Of a stretch of DNA of 6,639 nucleotides, positions 1 to 6,362 are shown one piece after another (position 1 is the stretch's first letter; every line of letters starts with the position of its first letter). This DNA comes from an uncultured Ruminococcus sp. Lineage in GTDB: Bacteria; Bacillota; Clostridia; Oscillospirales; CAG-272. The notes under the pieces are model-generated. The model was not told the origin of the DNA. It did no database searches and saw nothing but the letters and a program-made list of their open reading frames with translations. A program made the position numbers and the translations under genes. Where the stretch lies: contig CACXED010000148.1 in the NCBI GenBank assembly GCA_902766575.1, positions 1 to 6,639 of the forward strand, written 5' to 3'.

Positions 1-716
1 CGCTCGTTCAGCTGCTGAACGGACTCAACAGACCTACCTCCGGACAGGTGCTCGTCGGCGGCGAGGACATCTGGGCGGATCCCAAGCAGGTCAGCCGCTT
101 TGCCTACAAGGTAGTGCTCGTGTTCCAGTACCCCGAATATCAGCTCTTTGAGGAGACGGTCAGACGCGACATCGCTTTCGGACCGACGAATATGGGGCTC
201 GACGAAAAGGAGATCGCCCGCCGCGTCGAGGAATCCGCGAGGTTCTGCGGTCTCTCGCCCGAGCTGCTCGACAAATCGCCGTTCGACCTCTCGGGCGGTC
301 AGAAGCGGCGCGCGGCGATCGCCGGAGTTATGGCGATGGAGCCCGAGGTTCTCGTGCTCGACGAGCCGGCGGCGGGTCTTGACCCAAAGGGACGCGAGGA
401 GATACTCGGAGGTATCCGGAGCTATCAGCGCGAGCGGAAGAACTCGGTCGTCATCGTCAGCCACTCGATGGAGGACATGGCGCGCTACTCGGACGAGATA
501 ATCGTCATGAGCCACGCCAAGGTCTATATGCGCGGCACGACCGCCGAGGTCTTTGAGCGCGCGGACGAGCTCTGCGAGGTCGGTCTCGACGTACCGCAGA
601 TAACCGAGCTGATGAACACGCTCCGCGACCGCGGACTTGACGTCAGACGCGGAATTTATACGGTCGAGGACGCGCGCGACGAGCTCCTCAGACTGCTCGG
701 GAGGGGAAGAAAATGA
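1..716 (+). CDS. ecfA2: Energy-coupling factor transporter ATPase EcfA2, 3' part (5' end outside window)
   Basis: Cytoplasmic ABC-type ATPase of the energy-coupling factor (ECF) transporter. With EcfA1 and EcfT it powers uptake of vitamins or metals bound by interchangeable S-components. The reading frame is open from base 3 and gives about 237 residues. The family is usually about 285 long, so roughly 45-50 residues including the Walker A motif lie upstream of the window. Visible motifs are the Q-loop VFQYPEYQLFEE (around 123-158), which is very typical of EcfA2; the signature LSGGQ (288-302); Walker B VLVLDEP (348-368) with the catalytic Glu; a D-loop GLDP; and the H-loop His (462-464). The first possible internal start, GTG at 48, is not the real start because homology runs through it to the window edge. 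The stop overlaps the ecfT start as ATGA (713-716). ecfA1 is expected just upstream but cannot be seen. Confidence 0.95.
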   Translation, partial: LVQLLNGLNRPTSGQVLVGGEDIWADPKQVSRFAYKVVLVFQYPEYQLFEETVRRDIAFGPTNMGLDEKEIARRVEESARFCGLSPELLDKSPFDLSGGQKRRAAIAGVMAMEPEVLVLDEPAAGLDPKGREEILGGIRSYQRERKNSVVIVSHSMEDMARYSDEIIVMSHAKVYMRGTTAEVFERADELCEVGLDVPQITELMNTLRDRGLDVRRGIYTVEDARDELLRLLGRGRK

Positions 717-1534
717 TAAGAGATATCACGCTCGGGCAGTTTTTCCCCGGAAATACCGTAATTCACAGGCTCGACCCCCGCGCCAAGCTGATTCTGACGA
801 TAGTCTACATCACCGCGATCTTCCTCGCGAAGAATCTCTGGAGCTTTATTCTGATAATCGCGAGCGCGCTTTTCCTGATTTTCATCTCGAAGATATCCTA
901 CAAAACGCTGCTCAAGAGCATGAAGCCGCTGATCTTCGTGCTGGCGTTCACGACCTTTTTCAACCTGTTCTGGACTGACGGAGAGGTGCTGCTCGTTCAC
1001 ATCGGGTTTGTCAAGGTCTACCTTGAGGGAATTATCTACGCGCTGCTGATAGTCATCCGCATCACCGCGCTGCTGATCGGAACGACGATACTGCTCACCT
1101 ACACGACCTCGCCGATTATGCTGACCGACGGTCTTGAGCAGCTCCTGTCGCCGCTGAGAAAGCTCAGGCTCCCGGTGCATGAGTTTTCGATGATGATGAC
1201 GATCGCGCTCAGATTCATTCCGACGCTCATTGAGGAGACCGATAAGATAATCTCGGCTCAGAAGGCTCGCGGAGCGGATTTCACGTCGGGAAGTCTTGCA
1301 AAGCGGGCAAAGACGCTCGTTCCGATACTGATCCCGCTGTTCATCTCGGCGTTCAGACGCGCGGACGAGCTTGCGACGGCGATGGAGTGCCGCTGCTACC
1401 GCGGAGACAACGGTCGGACGCGGATGAACGTGTTGAAATTCAAGGCGAGAGACATTCTCTGGCTCGTCGGAATGGCACTGCTCGTCGGAGCGATCGTCTG
1501 GCTGAATACGCTCCCGGCGCCGATATCGCTATGA
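713..1534 (+). CDS. ecfT: Energy-coupling factor transporter transmembrane protein EcfT
   Basis: Membrane scaffold of the ECF transporter, joining the EcfA1/A2 ATPases to substrate-binding S-components. It has 273 residues, close to the family norm. Hydrophobic segments lie at about residues 26-39, 43-59, 71-86, 107-131 and 246-265. The N-terminus has the usual HRLDPRAKL signature (18-26). The coupling region carries AQKARGADF (182-190), the first Ala-Arg-Gly motif, and AMECRCYRG (223-231), where the second motif reads Cys-Arg-Cys but keeps the arginine that contacts the ATPase. The ATG at 713 overlaps the ecfA2 stop by 4 bases and is preceded by a purine-rich GGGAGGGGAAG ribosome binding site inside ecfA2. 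The stop overlaps the truA start in the same way, so translation of the three genes is coupled. No S-component gene is in view, as expected for a shared (group II) ECF module. Confidence 0.95.
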   Translation: MIRDITLGQFFPGNTVIHRLDPRAKLILTIVYITAIFLAKNLWSFILIIASALFLIFISKISYKTLLKSMKPLIFVLAFTTFFNLFWTDGEVLLVHIGFVKVYLEGIIYALLIVIRITALLIGTTILLTYTTSPIMLTDGLEQLLSPLRKLRLPVHEFSMMMTIALRFIPTLIEETDKIISAQKARGADFTSGSLAKRAKTLVPILIPLFISAFRRADELATAMECRCYRGDNGRTRMNVLKFKARDILWLVGMALLVGAIVWLNTLPAPISL

Positions 1535-2280
1535 AATATCTGCTCGAGCTTTCATATATCGGAACGCGCTACTGCGGCTTTCAGGTTCAGCCGGGGAAGC
1601 TCACTATCCAGTCGACGCTTCAGGACGCGATAGAGAGCGTCTTCGGCGTCCGGCTTCCGGTCAAGGGCTGCAGCCGAACCGACTCGGGAGTCCACGCAAG
1701 ACAGTATTTCGCGACCTTCGACTCCGAAAAGCCGATCCCGACCGATAGGCTCCCGCTGGCGCTGAACTCAAGGCTGCCGACCGATATCGCGGTGAGATCG
1801 TCCCGGATCGTTCCCGACAGCTTTCACGTCAGGCATGACGTCGAGTGGAAGGAGTACGAATATCTGCTGCTTAATTCGCGCATCAGAGACCCGTTCCTGA
1901 CCGGGCGGGCGTATCAGTGCCGCGTTATGGACAGAGAGCAGCTCGGACTGATGCGACGCGCCGCCGAGGGCTTTATCGGAAAGCATGACTTCTCGGGCTT
2001 CATGTCGGCGGGGGCAAAGATTGCCGACACCGTGAGAGAGGTCAGATATCTCGAAATCATCGAGGACGGCGAGCTTGTCCGGATACGCATCGCCGCCGAC
2101 GGATTTTTATATAATATGGTAAGAATTATCGTCGGAACGCTGCTCGACGTGGCTGAAGGGCGCATCGAGCCGTCGGAGATACCCGGGATTATCAACTCGC
2201 GCGACCGATCGAGAGCCGGTGCGACCGCTCCGGCGGAGGGATTATATCTGAATCGTGTCAATTTCCGTGCTTTTGAATAA
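1531..2280 (+). CDS. truA: tRNA pseudouridine synthase A (tRNA pseudouridine(38-40) synthase)
   Basis: Cytoplasmic enzyme that isomerises uridines 38-40 in the tRNA anticodon stem-loop to pseudouridine. The 249-residue length is normal for TruA. The catalytic motif GCSRTDSGVHA is at residues 46-56, with nucleophile Asp51. Other family blocks are IGTRYCGFQVQP near the N-terminus, KEYEYLLLNS, HDFSGFMSAGAKIADTVREV and the C-terminal DGFLYNMVRIIVGTLLD. The ATG at 1531 is chosen because homology begins there (MKYLLELSYIG); the frame is open to a GTG at 1387, but that stretch is ecfT sequence read in another frame. The start overlaps the ecfT stop as ATGA with no clear ribosome binding site of its own, so it probably depends on coupled translation. 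The ecfA-ecfT-truA order is a well-known Firmicutes arrangement, often downstream of ribosomal-protein genes. Confidence 0.96.
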   Translation: MKYLLELSYIGTRYCGFQVQPGKLTIQSTLQDAIESVFGVRLPVKGCSRTDSGVHARQYFATFDSEKPIPTDRLPLALNSRLPTDIAVRSSRIVPDSFHVRHDVEWKEYEYLLLNSRIRDPFLTGRAYQCRVMDREQLGLMRRAAEGFIGKHDFSGFMSAGAKIADTVREVRYLEIIEDGELVRIRIAADGFLYNMVRIIVGTLLDVAEGRIEPSEIPGIINSRDRSRAGATAPAEGLYLNRVNFRAFE

Positions 2281-2286
2281 AATGAC

Positions 2287-2340
2287 AGCAGGACAGTAAA
2301 GTCCGGCGGTTTTCGCCGGGCGGACGTCCTGCTATCTTAT
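2287..2340 (+). terminator. Nested hairpin after truA, probable weak terminator
   Basis: An outer stem AGCAGGAC/GTCCTGCT (2287-2294 with 2326-2333, 8 perfect pairs) encloses an inner GC-rich hairpin (2301-2308 with 2314-2321, 8 pairs including one G-U, loop GTTTT). It is followed only by a broken T-rich tail (ATCTTATTCT). It sits 6 bases after the truA stop and ends before the next gene's ribosome binding site. It could end the ecf-truA transcript or act as a partial read-through or processing element. The lack of a clean T-run lowers confidence. Confidence 0.55.
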
Positions 2341-2354
2341 TCTGGAGAAAAGCT

Positions 2355-3452
2355 ATGGAAAGATATTTTGCCGCTGCGAACTCATCGAGCGGGTTCGTAA
2401 GCTGGTTCGACGATATTTTCGCTCCCGAGAAGCTCGAGCGCGTCTACATGATCAAGGGTGGGAGCGGCACCGGAAAATCCACTCTGATGAAGCGCATCGC
2501 CGCCCGAGGAGTTGAAGCGGGCTTTGACTGCGAGTATTATTACTGCTCGTCCGATCCGGATTCGCTGGACGGCATCATCCTGAAAAGCGAGTCCTGCCGC
2601 GGAATCGCGGTCATTGACGCGACCGCTCCGCATACCCGGGATCCCAAGCTCCCGGGAGCCGCAGAGGAAATAGTCAATCTCGGCGATTTCTGGGACTCTG
2701 ACCGCCTGCGCTCCGAGCGCGACGAGATCGCCGATCTGATACGCGAAAAGTCCGAGCTGTTCGCCGAGAGCTACGAGTATCTCTTTGCCGCCGGAGAGGT
2801 TTCAAGGATGCTGCGCGCCGACGCGGCTCGATTCATCAACGCTCCGAAGCTGCAGGCCGCCGCTGACCGCCTTATAACGCAGAGAATGAGAGCTCTCCGA
2901 CTTATCCGTCCGGCTGGCGATCGGAGGATCAGCTCTCCAAAGGAGCCGGAGATTTCGGTGAGAGGGGTCAGCGCCGTCTCGACAAAGGGAATGGCGCACT
3001 TTGACACTTATCGTGAAGCCGGATATCTCTGCGCGGTTGAGGACGTGATGTCGACGGCTTCCTTTATGTTCGACGCGCTGATCTCGTCGGCAAAGCGAGC
3101 GGGGCTCAGGATGCTGCGCGCTCCGTCGCCGCTCGAGCCGGAATATACCGAAGCGCTCAGACTGCCGGAGCTCGATATGTCGGTGGTCATAGCAGAGGGA
3201 ACCGAGCCGGACAGCGTCAAGCTGTTGAATATGGAGCGCTTCATTCTACGGGGAGCCATAACTCAGGACGACAAACGGCGCAGACGGCTGCTTACAAGAT
3301 GCGAGAGCGAGCTGATCGGCTGCGCGCTCGAGAGGCTCTCCTGCGTCAGGGAGCTGCACTCTCAGGTCGAAGCGATTTATATCGGCGCGATGGATTTCGC
3401 CCGGCTTGACGAATTTACCGGGAGATTCATCGAGCGGATATTTCGCCGCTGA
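2355..3452 (+). CDS. PRK06851-type P-loop ATPase-like protein with degenerate second domain
   Basis: Probable cytoplasmic nucleotide-binding protein of a Firmicutes family of unknown function (PRK06851-like by recalled sequence features). It has 365 residues. The N-terminal start MERYFAAANSSSGFVSWFDD is typical, followed by Walker A GGSGTGKST (35-43), a CSSDPDSLDG block (64-73) and a Walker B-like strand ending IDATAPH (87-93), then a helical region (about 115-185). Residues about 223-281 look like a repeat of the first domain: DVMSTASFMFDALISSAKRAG matches the P-loop plus following helix, and RAPSPLEPEYTEALRLPELD matches the CSSDPDSLDG region. The lysine-containing P-loop is absent there. 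The C-terminal YIGAMDFARLDE is also family-like. A good ribosome binding site, TGGAGAA (2343-2349), precedes the ATG by 5 bases. No separate promoter is seen, so it may be read through from truA. No terminator is evident after it. Confidence 0.8.
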   Translation: MERYFAAANSSSGFVSWFDDIFAPEKLERVYMIKGGSGTGKSTLMKRIAARGVEAGFDCEYYYCSSDPDSLDGIILKSESCRGIAVIDATAPHTRDPKLPGAAEEIVNLGDFWDSDRLRSERDEIADLIREKSELFAESYEYLFAAGEVSRMLRADAARFINAPKLQAAADRLITQRMRALRLIRPAGDRRISSPKEPEISVRGVSAVSTKGMAHFDTYREAGYLCAVEDVMSTASFMFDALISSAKRAGLRMLRAPSPLEPEYTEALRLPELDMSVVIAEGTEPDSVKLLNMERFILRGAITQDDKRRRRLLTRCESELIGCALERLSCVRELHSQVEAIYIGAMDFARLDEFTGRFIERIFRR

Positions 3453-3497
3453 TTATATACATACGGTAAATAATCTGTAAACGCTGACCTGTTCTGC

Positions 3498-3526
3498 TTG
3501 AATCGCCGTGAAAAATGCGGTATAAT
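3498..3526 (+). promoter_or_regulatory. Sigma-A-type promoter for the membrane-anchored protein gene
   Basis: A -35 box TTGAAT (3498-3503) and a perfect -10 TATAAT (3521-3526) are separated by 17 bases, an almost ideal housekeeping promoter. Transcription should start near 3533, leaving a leader of only about a dozen bases that is mostly the ribosome binding site AGAGGTGA (3533-3540). Confidence 0.8.
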
Positions 3527-3545
3527 ATAACGAGAGGTGAGCGCT

Positions 3546-4235
3546 TTGGAAGAAAAAAACAAGGGAAAATTCGCAAAATGGTTTGAAAATTATTGGTATC
3601 ACTATAAAGCTCAGACGCTGATCGGAGCCGTCGCGATCTTTACCGCGGTAGTCTGCACGGTTCAGATGGCGACAAAGGATAAATACGATTATTACACGAT
3701 CTACGCCGGACCTCAGATACTTGCGGTGCAGGATCTGACCTACATACAGCGCGCGATAGCCGAGGTCGGAACCGATCTCAACAACGACGGAGCGGTCAAG
3801 GTAGCGCTCAAGGATATCGTCATGCTCTCTCCCGAGGAGCGTCAGGCGGCAAAGGAAGAAAAGGACGCTGAATTCAACAACGGGTTCATCCAGACCGAGA
3901 TGAACGATTATTATCAGCAGATAATGGCGGGAGACGCAGCGGTCATGTTCCTGTCGCCTTATATGTACTCTCAGGCAAAGGAGTCCGGGCTGTTCATGCC
4001 GCTCTCCGAAATATTCGACGAGGTTCCAGAATCCGCCTATGACGACTGCGGAATAACCCTTTCAAAGACCGAATTCGGAGTCAGCTTCAACGGCGTCGAC
4101 GATCTTCCGGAGGATACGATCGTCTGCATCCGCCGCGTGACCTCTTTCCAGAACATGAAGGGCTCAAAAAAGGCTCAGAAGGAATTTCAGCAGAATCTCG
4201 ACCTGTTCAAGGCTATTGTGAACTATACCGCGTGA
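3546..4235 (+). CDS. Membrane-anchored protein of unknown function (single N-terminal transmembrane segment)
   Basis: Not recognised as a named family. From the preferred TTG start it has 229 residues: a basic, aromatic-rich cytoplasmic tip (KWFENYWYHYKAQ, 11-23), one transmembrane segment (about 24-42), then an acidic domain predicted to lie outside the membrane. The soluble part begins YDYYTIYAGPQ (47-57) and contains DLNNDGAVKV (77-86), a DxNxDG pattern resembling a calcium-binding loop, then a lysine/glutamate-rich stretch near 99-111. The TTG at 3546 is chosen because AGAGGTGA (3533-3540) ends 5 bases before it; an in-frame GTG at 3537 lies inside that site and would add three residues. 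It has its own promoter and terminator, so it is probably monocistronic. By general shape I have seen similar orphan proteins in Clostridia (start of soluble domain, DxNxDG, MAGDAAVMFL), but I cannot assign a function. A lone binding-protein-like fold is only a guess. Confidence 0.8.
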   Translation: MEEKNKGKFAKWFENYWYHYKAQTLIGAVAIFTAVVCTVQMATKDKYDYYTIYAGPQILAVQDLTYIQRAIAEVGTDLNNDGAVKVALKDIVMLSPEERQAAKEEKDAEFNNGFIQTEMNDYYQQIMAGDAAVMFLSPYMYSQAKESGLFMPLSEIFDEVPESAYDDCGITLSKTEFGVSFNGVDDLPEDTIVCIRRVTSFQNMKGSKKAQKEFQQNLDLFKAIVNYTA

Positions 4236-4264
4236 AAAATCTCCCCGGACGGGGAGATTTTTTT
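4235..4264 (+). terminator. Intrinsic terminator of the membrane-anchored protein gene
   Basis: A perfect stem ATCTCCCC/GGGGAGAT (4239-4246 with 4251-4258), loop GGAC, extendable by four A-T pairs, is followed by an uninterrupted T-run (4258-4264). It begins at the stop codon. This is a textbook Rho-independent terminator. Confidence 0.93.
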
Positions 4265-4275
4265 ATGTTTTTCTA

Positions 4276-4304
4276 TTTACAAATGGTTGAATTTATGATA
4301 TAAT
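4276..4304 (+). promoter_or_regulatory. Extended -10 promoter of the AraC-family regulator gene
   Basis: A -35 box TTTACA (4276-4281), 17-base spacer and perfect -10 TATAAT (4299-4304) are preceded by TGA (4296-4298), giving the extended -10 form TGnTATAAT. The expected transcription start is near 4311, just before the direct repeat at 4315-4349. Confidence 0.85.
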
Positions 4305-4314
4305 AGACGCATGG

Positions 4315-4349
4315 TTTAGATAATCGACCATAAAATTTAGAAAATCGAC
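4315..4349 (+). promoter_or_regulatory. Tandem 14-bp direct repeat, probable AraC-type operator
   Basis: TTTAGATAATCGAC (4315-4328) and TTTAGAAAATCGAC (4336-4349) match at 13 of 14 positions and start exactly 21 bases apart, two turns of DNA. AraC-family proteins classically bind paired direct half-sites with this period (the araI1-I2 arrangement), each monomer contacting two major grooves. The repeat lies between the predicted transcription start and the start codon of the regulator gene, a position suited to autorepression by roadblock. The operator role is inferred; the repeat itself is plain in the sequence. Confidence 0.65.
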
Positions 4350-4363
4350 AGGATATACAACTT

Positions 4364-5206
4364 ATGGAAGACGCTTTTTTTCCGTTTTCCCGCGAACGCA
4401 AATGTGAGATCATCGCATACAGATTGTCCCAGAAAGGGCATTATATGCCGCTGTTCCACTCTCATACATATTACGAATTCATCTTCGTCATGAGCGAGGG
4501 CAAGATAGTTTTTTCCAATACCGGCGGCTCTATCGAGGGGAGCGGACGCTGCGTCTGCTTCCACAACTCGCACGTCATGCACAGAAACAATGTTCCGACC
4601 GACGTTTTCTACGACAGGATCGTGCTATATGTCGGCGAGAGCGCGCTGGCGATGATAGGCGGCGGTATGGGTGATCTCGGAAAGTTTTCTCAGGTCGGAT
4701 CGGCGGTCATAAAGCTCGACAGCGCTGAGCTCCTGAAGCTCGAATCCATGCTGACTGAGATCTCAAAGGAGACGACCTCGAACGACAAAAAACGGCTCTA
4801 CACCGCGCTGATCCTCACAGAGCTCAAGGAATACTCAAACAACACGAACACGCAGACGCTCAGCCCGATCAAGACCTACATCAAGGACGTCGTTGAGTAC
4901 ATCGGGCTCAATTACAAATCCGACATAACCACGCCAGATCTCGCCGCTAAATTCTTTGTCAGCGTGAACAAGCTCAACCGGGATTTCAAACGCTACACCG
5001 GCTCGACGATCAAGCAGTATCTTATAACGCTCAGAATGAAATACGCGCAGGCGATGCTCGCCGGGGGAGAGGGAGTCCGGAAAACCGCCGAGGAATGTGG
5101 ATTCGAGAGCCTTTCCTACTTCATTCAGGCGTTCAGGCAGTATACCGGACAGACCCCGTCGGCGTTTTCCAAAAAGGCGCTCGGAAAGTTCGATTATTAT
5201 TCGTAA
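4364..5206 (+). CDS. AraC family transcriptional regulator with N-terminal cupin-like sensor domain
   Basis: DNA-binding regulator of 280 residues, the usual AraC/XylS length. The N-terminal half looks like a cupin ligand pocket: HSHTYYEFIFVMSEG (32-46) supplies His32, His34 and Glu38, and a second His-rich strand is at 67-73. A helical linker follows (about 119-160). The C-terminal domain has two helix-turn-helices: TTPDLAAKFFVSVNKLNRDFKRYTG (about 189-213) and the family-defining GVRKTAEECGFESLSYFIQAFRQYTGQTPSAF (about 237-268). Such proteins commonly control carbohydrate genes, but the ligand cannot be told from sequence. The ATG at 4364 has a modest AGGA site (4350-4353) about 10 bases upstream. 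The gene has its own extended -10 promoter, a tandem direct repeat in its leader that is probably its own operator, and a terminator, so it is probably monocistronic and autoregulated. No target operon is evident in the window. Confidence 0.92.
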   Translation: MEDAFFPFSRERKCEIIAYRLSQKGHYMPLFHSHTYYEFIFVMSEGKIVFSNTGGSIEGSGRCVCFHNSHVMHRNNVPTDVFYDRIVLYVGESALAMIGGGMGDLGKFSQVGSAVIKLDSAELLKLESMLTEISKETTSNDKKRLYTALILTELKEYSNNTNTQTLSPIKTYIKDVVEYIGLNYKSDITTPDLAAKFFVSVNKLNRDFKRYTGSTIKQYLITLRMKYAQAMLAGGEGVRKTAEECGFESLSYFIQAFRQYTGQTPSAFSKKALGKFDYYS

Positions 5207-5235
5207 AAAAAATGACGCTTCCGCGTCATTTTTTT
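5205..5235. terminator. Bidirectional terminator between convergent genes
   Basis: A stem AATGACGC/GCGTCATT (5211-5218 with 5223-5230, loop TTCC) is flanked by an A-run on the left and a T-run on the right, which extend the pairing and supply a U-tract on either strand. It begins at the AraC gene stop. It also contains the stop codon and final lysine codons of the convergent minus-strand gene. Confidence 0.93.
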
Positions 5236-6350
5236 AACCATATCACGCTGCGCTCATTAGCAAAGCCGGAAGCGTTGTAGAGCACGACGACGTCGTCGAC
5301 CTCGATCCCCTCGGAGCCGAGCTTTTCAAGATAGCTCTCAAAGCCGGTGTTGAAGCTGCGCAGGTCGATCACGATCATGCGCTCGTAGTGGTTCGCGAGG
5401 AGCGGCAGCATACAGTGGGCGTAGGAATCCTTGGCCATCACGAGCACACGGCCGTTTTTAACGCTCGTCGTGATGTCAGCCACGCCGGGATTTCCGCCGA
5501 GATAAACTCCGTATTTGTCGCGGGTTTCGAGCTTGTCGGTCACATACAGGATGTCGGACTCGTATTCGCCGAGATTGAATACGACGTGCAGCTCCGGCTG
5601 GTTTTTCGACGTGAGATCGGTGATCACGTCCGGCTCTGAGCCGACGCCGACCTTTGCGGCGACCGTTCCCAGAAATTCGTCGGTGAGCACAGTGCGCTCA
5701 AGCTCGTCCGGCTCGATTGGCTCGATGCCGAGCGACCCGCAGAGCTCGCGATAGGCGAGATACATCCCGTCCGCCGTCCAGTGATGGTCGGTTCGGTAAT
5801 AGATGTACTCGTCATTGTGGTCGAGCAGCGTCTGTCTCACGTCGACCGCTCCGGGCAGAGCCGCGACCGAGTCGAGAAGGGAGTTCTGATCCCAGACTGG
5901 CGCTCCGTAGGGCAGCCTGTCGGCGAGCACCAGCGACGCTGTGGGAGCTATCATTATCCGGACGTTGTATTTTCCGTCGAGGTCGTTTGCAAAGGTTTCT
6001 AAAATCCCGAGATTCTTTTCGAGCTGCTCAGCGTCGGGAGCGCTTCCGTCGATGAAATAGCCGCCGTCCGCGAAATAGACGCCGTTTGACTCGCGCTTGC
6101 CGATGAGCTGGTCAGCCGTGGTCTTGACGGCGATCCAGCCGTCGCGCCCGATGAACTGATCGGTGATGAACTCCTCGTAGTCCTTTGCAAAGCTTCCCGA
6201 GAAGAAGGATTTGACCGAAAGCTCCGGCATCTGAGCCAGCTCGCGGTTCTCGGTCTCGGAGGATTCTTTTACCGGAGCGAGCAGGCTCGCAAGGCTCAGC
6301 CCGCCTATCAGCGCACAGAAGACTGTCGTTGTGATTATGCTTGTTTTCAT
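5226..6350 (-). CDS. DHHW family exported protein (SGNH/AlgX-like)
   Basis: Exported or membrane-tethered protein of 374 residues. An N-terminal hydrophobic segment (about 4-25) acts as signal anchor, with no lipoprotein cysteine in the right context. Next comes the family opening ENRELAQMPELS (34-45) and YEEFITDQFIGRDGWIAVK (58-76). The name-giving motif TDHHW is at 187-191, and AKDSYAHCMLPLLANHY (306-322) carries a Ser in the place of the SGNH nucleophile. By analogy with AlgJ/AlgX acetyltransferases, Asp188, His190 and Ser309 would form the catalytic triad. Family relatives often sit beside a membrane-bound O-acyltransferase (MBOAT) and are thought to help acetylate surface polysaccharides. 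No MBOAT gene is visible here. The ATG at 6350 is the only start allowed, since an in-frame TAA lies directly before it. Only a weak GGAT is near; a strong AAGGAGG lies 30 bases upstream behind a hairpin. The stop lies inside the shared terminator. Confidence 0.88.
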   Translation of the reverse strand: MKTSIITTTVFCALIGGLSLASLLAPVKESSETENRELAQMPELSVKSFFSGSFAKDYEEFITDQFIGRDGWIAVKTTADQLIGKRESNGVYFADGGYFIDGSAPDAEQLEKNLGILETFANDLDGKYNVRIMIAPTASLVLADRLPYGAPVWDQNSLLDSVAALPGAVDVRQTLLDHNDEYIYYRTDHHWTADGMYLAYRELCGSLGIEPIEPDELERTVLTDEFLGTVAAKVGVGSEPDVITDLTSKNQPELHVVFNLGEYESDILYVTDKLETRDKYGVYLGGNPGVADITTSVKNGRVLVMAKDSYAHCMLPLLANHYERMIVIDLRSFNTGFESYLEKLGSEGIEVDDVVVLYNASGFANERSVIWLKK

Positions 6351-6362
6351 TTAATATCCGTA

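Noticed and set aside
656..1180. 174-codon minus-strand open frame opposite ecfT
   Set aside because: It lies wholly across the ecfA2 end and ecfT, its translation is rich in charged residues and Gln/Arg as expected of an antisense shadow, and it has no ribosome binding site or family resemblance.
1387..1530. Extension of truA upstream to a GTG at 1387
   Set aside because: The extra 48 residues are ecfT sequence in another frame, without TruA homology; the ATG at 1531 begins exactly where the family does and forms the same ATGA overlap as the previous gene pair.
2230..2286. Possible promoter at the 3' end of truA for the P-loop gene (TATAT and AATAAAAT stretches)
   Set aside because: No -10/-35 pair with acceptable match and spacing could be found.
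3453..3497. AT-rich spacer after the P-loop gene considered as a terminator or riboswitch
   Set aside because: No stable hairpin with a T-run and no known riboswitch core could be found; it is simply the region upstream of the next promoter.
4292..4308. Possible third operator copy overlapping the -10 box (TTTA...AATAGAC)
   Set aside because: It matches only when gaps are introduced and contains the promoter's own TATAAT, so the resemblance may be chance.
5717..6055. Plus-strand open frame opposite the DHHW gene
   Set aside because: Arginine-rich shadow translation of GC-rich DNA, fully antisense to a well-supported gene.
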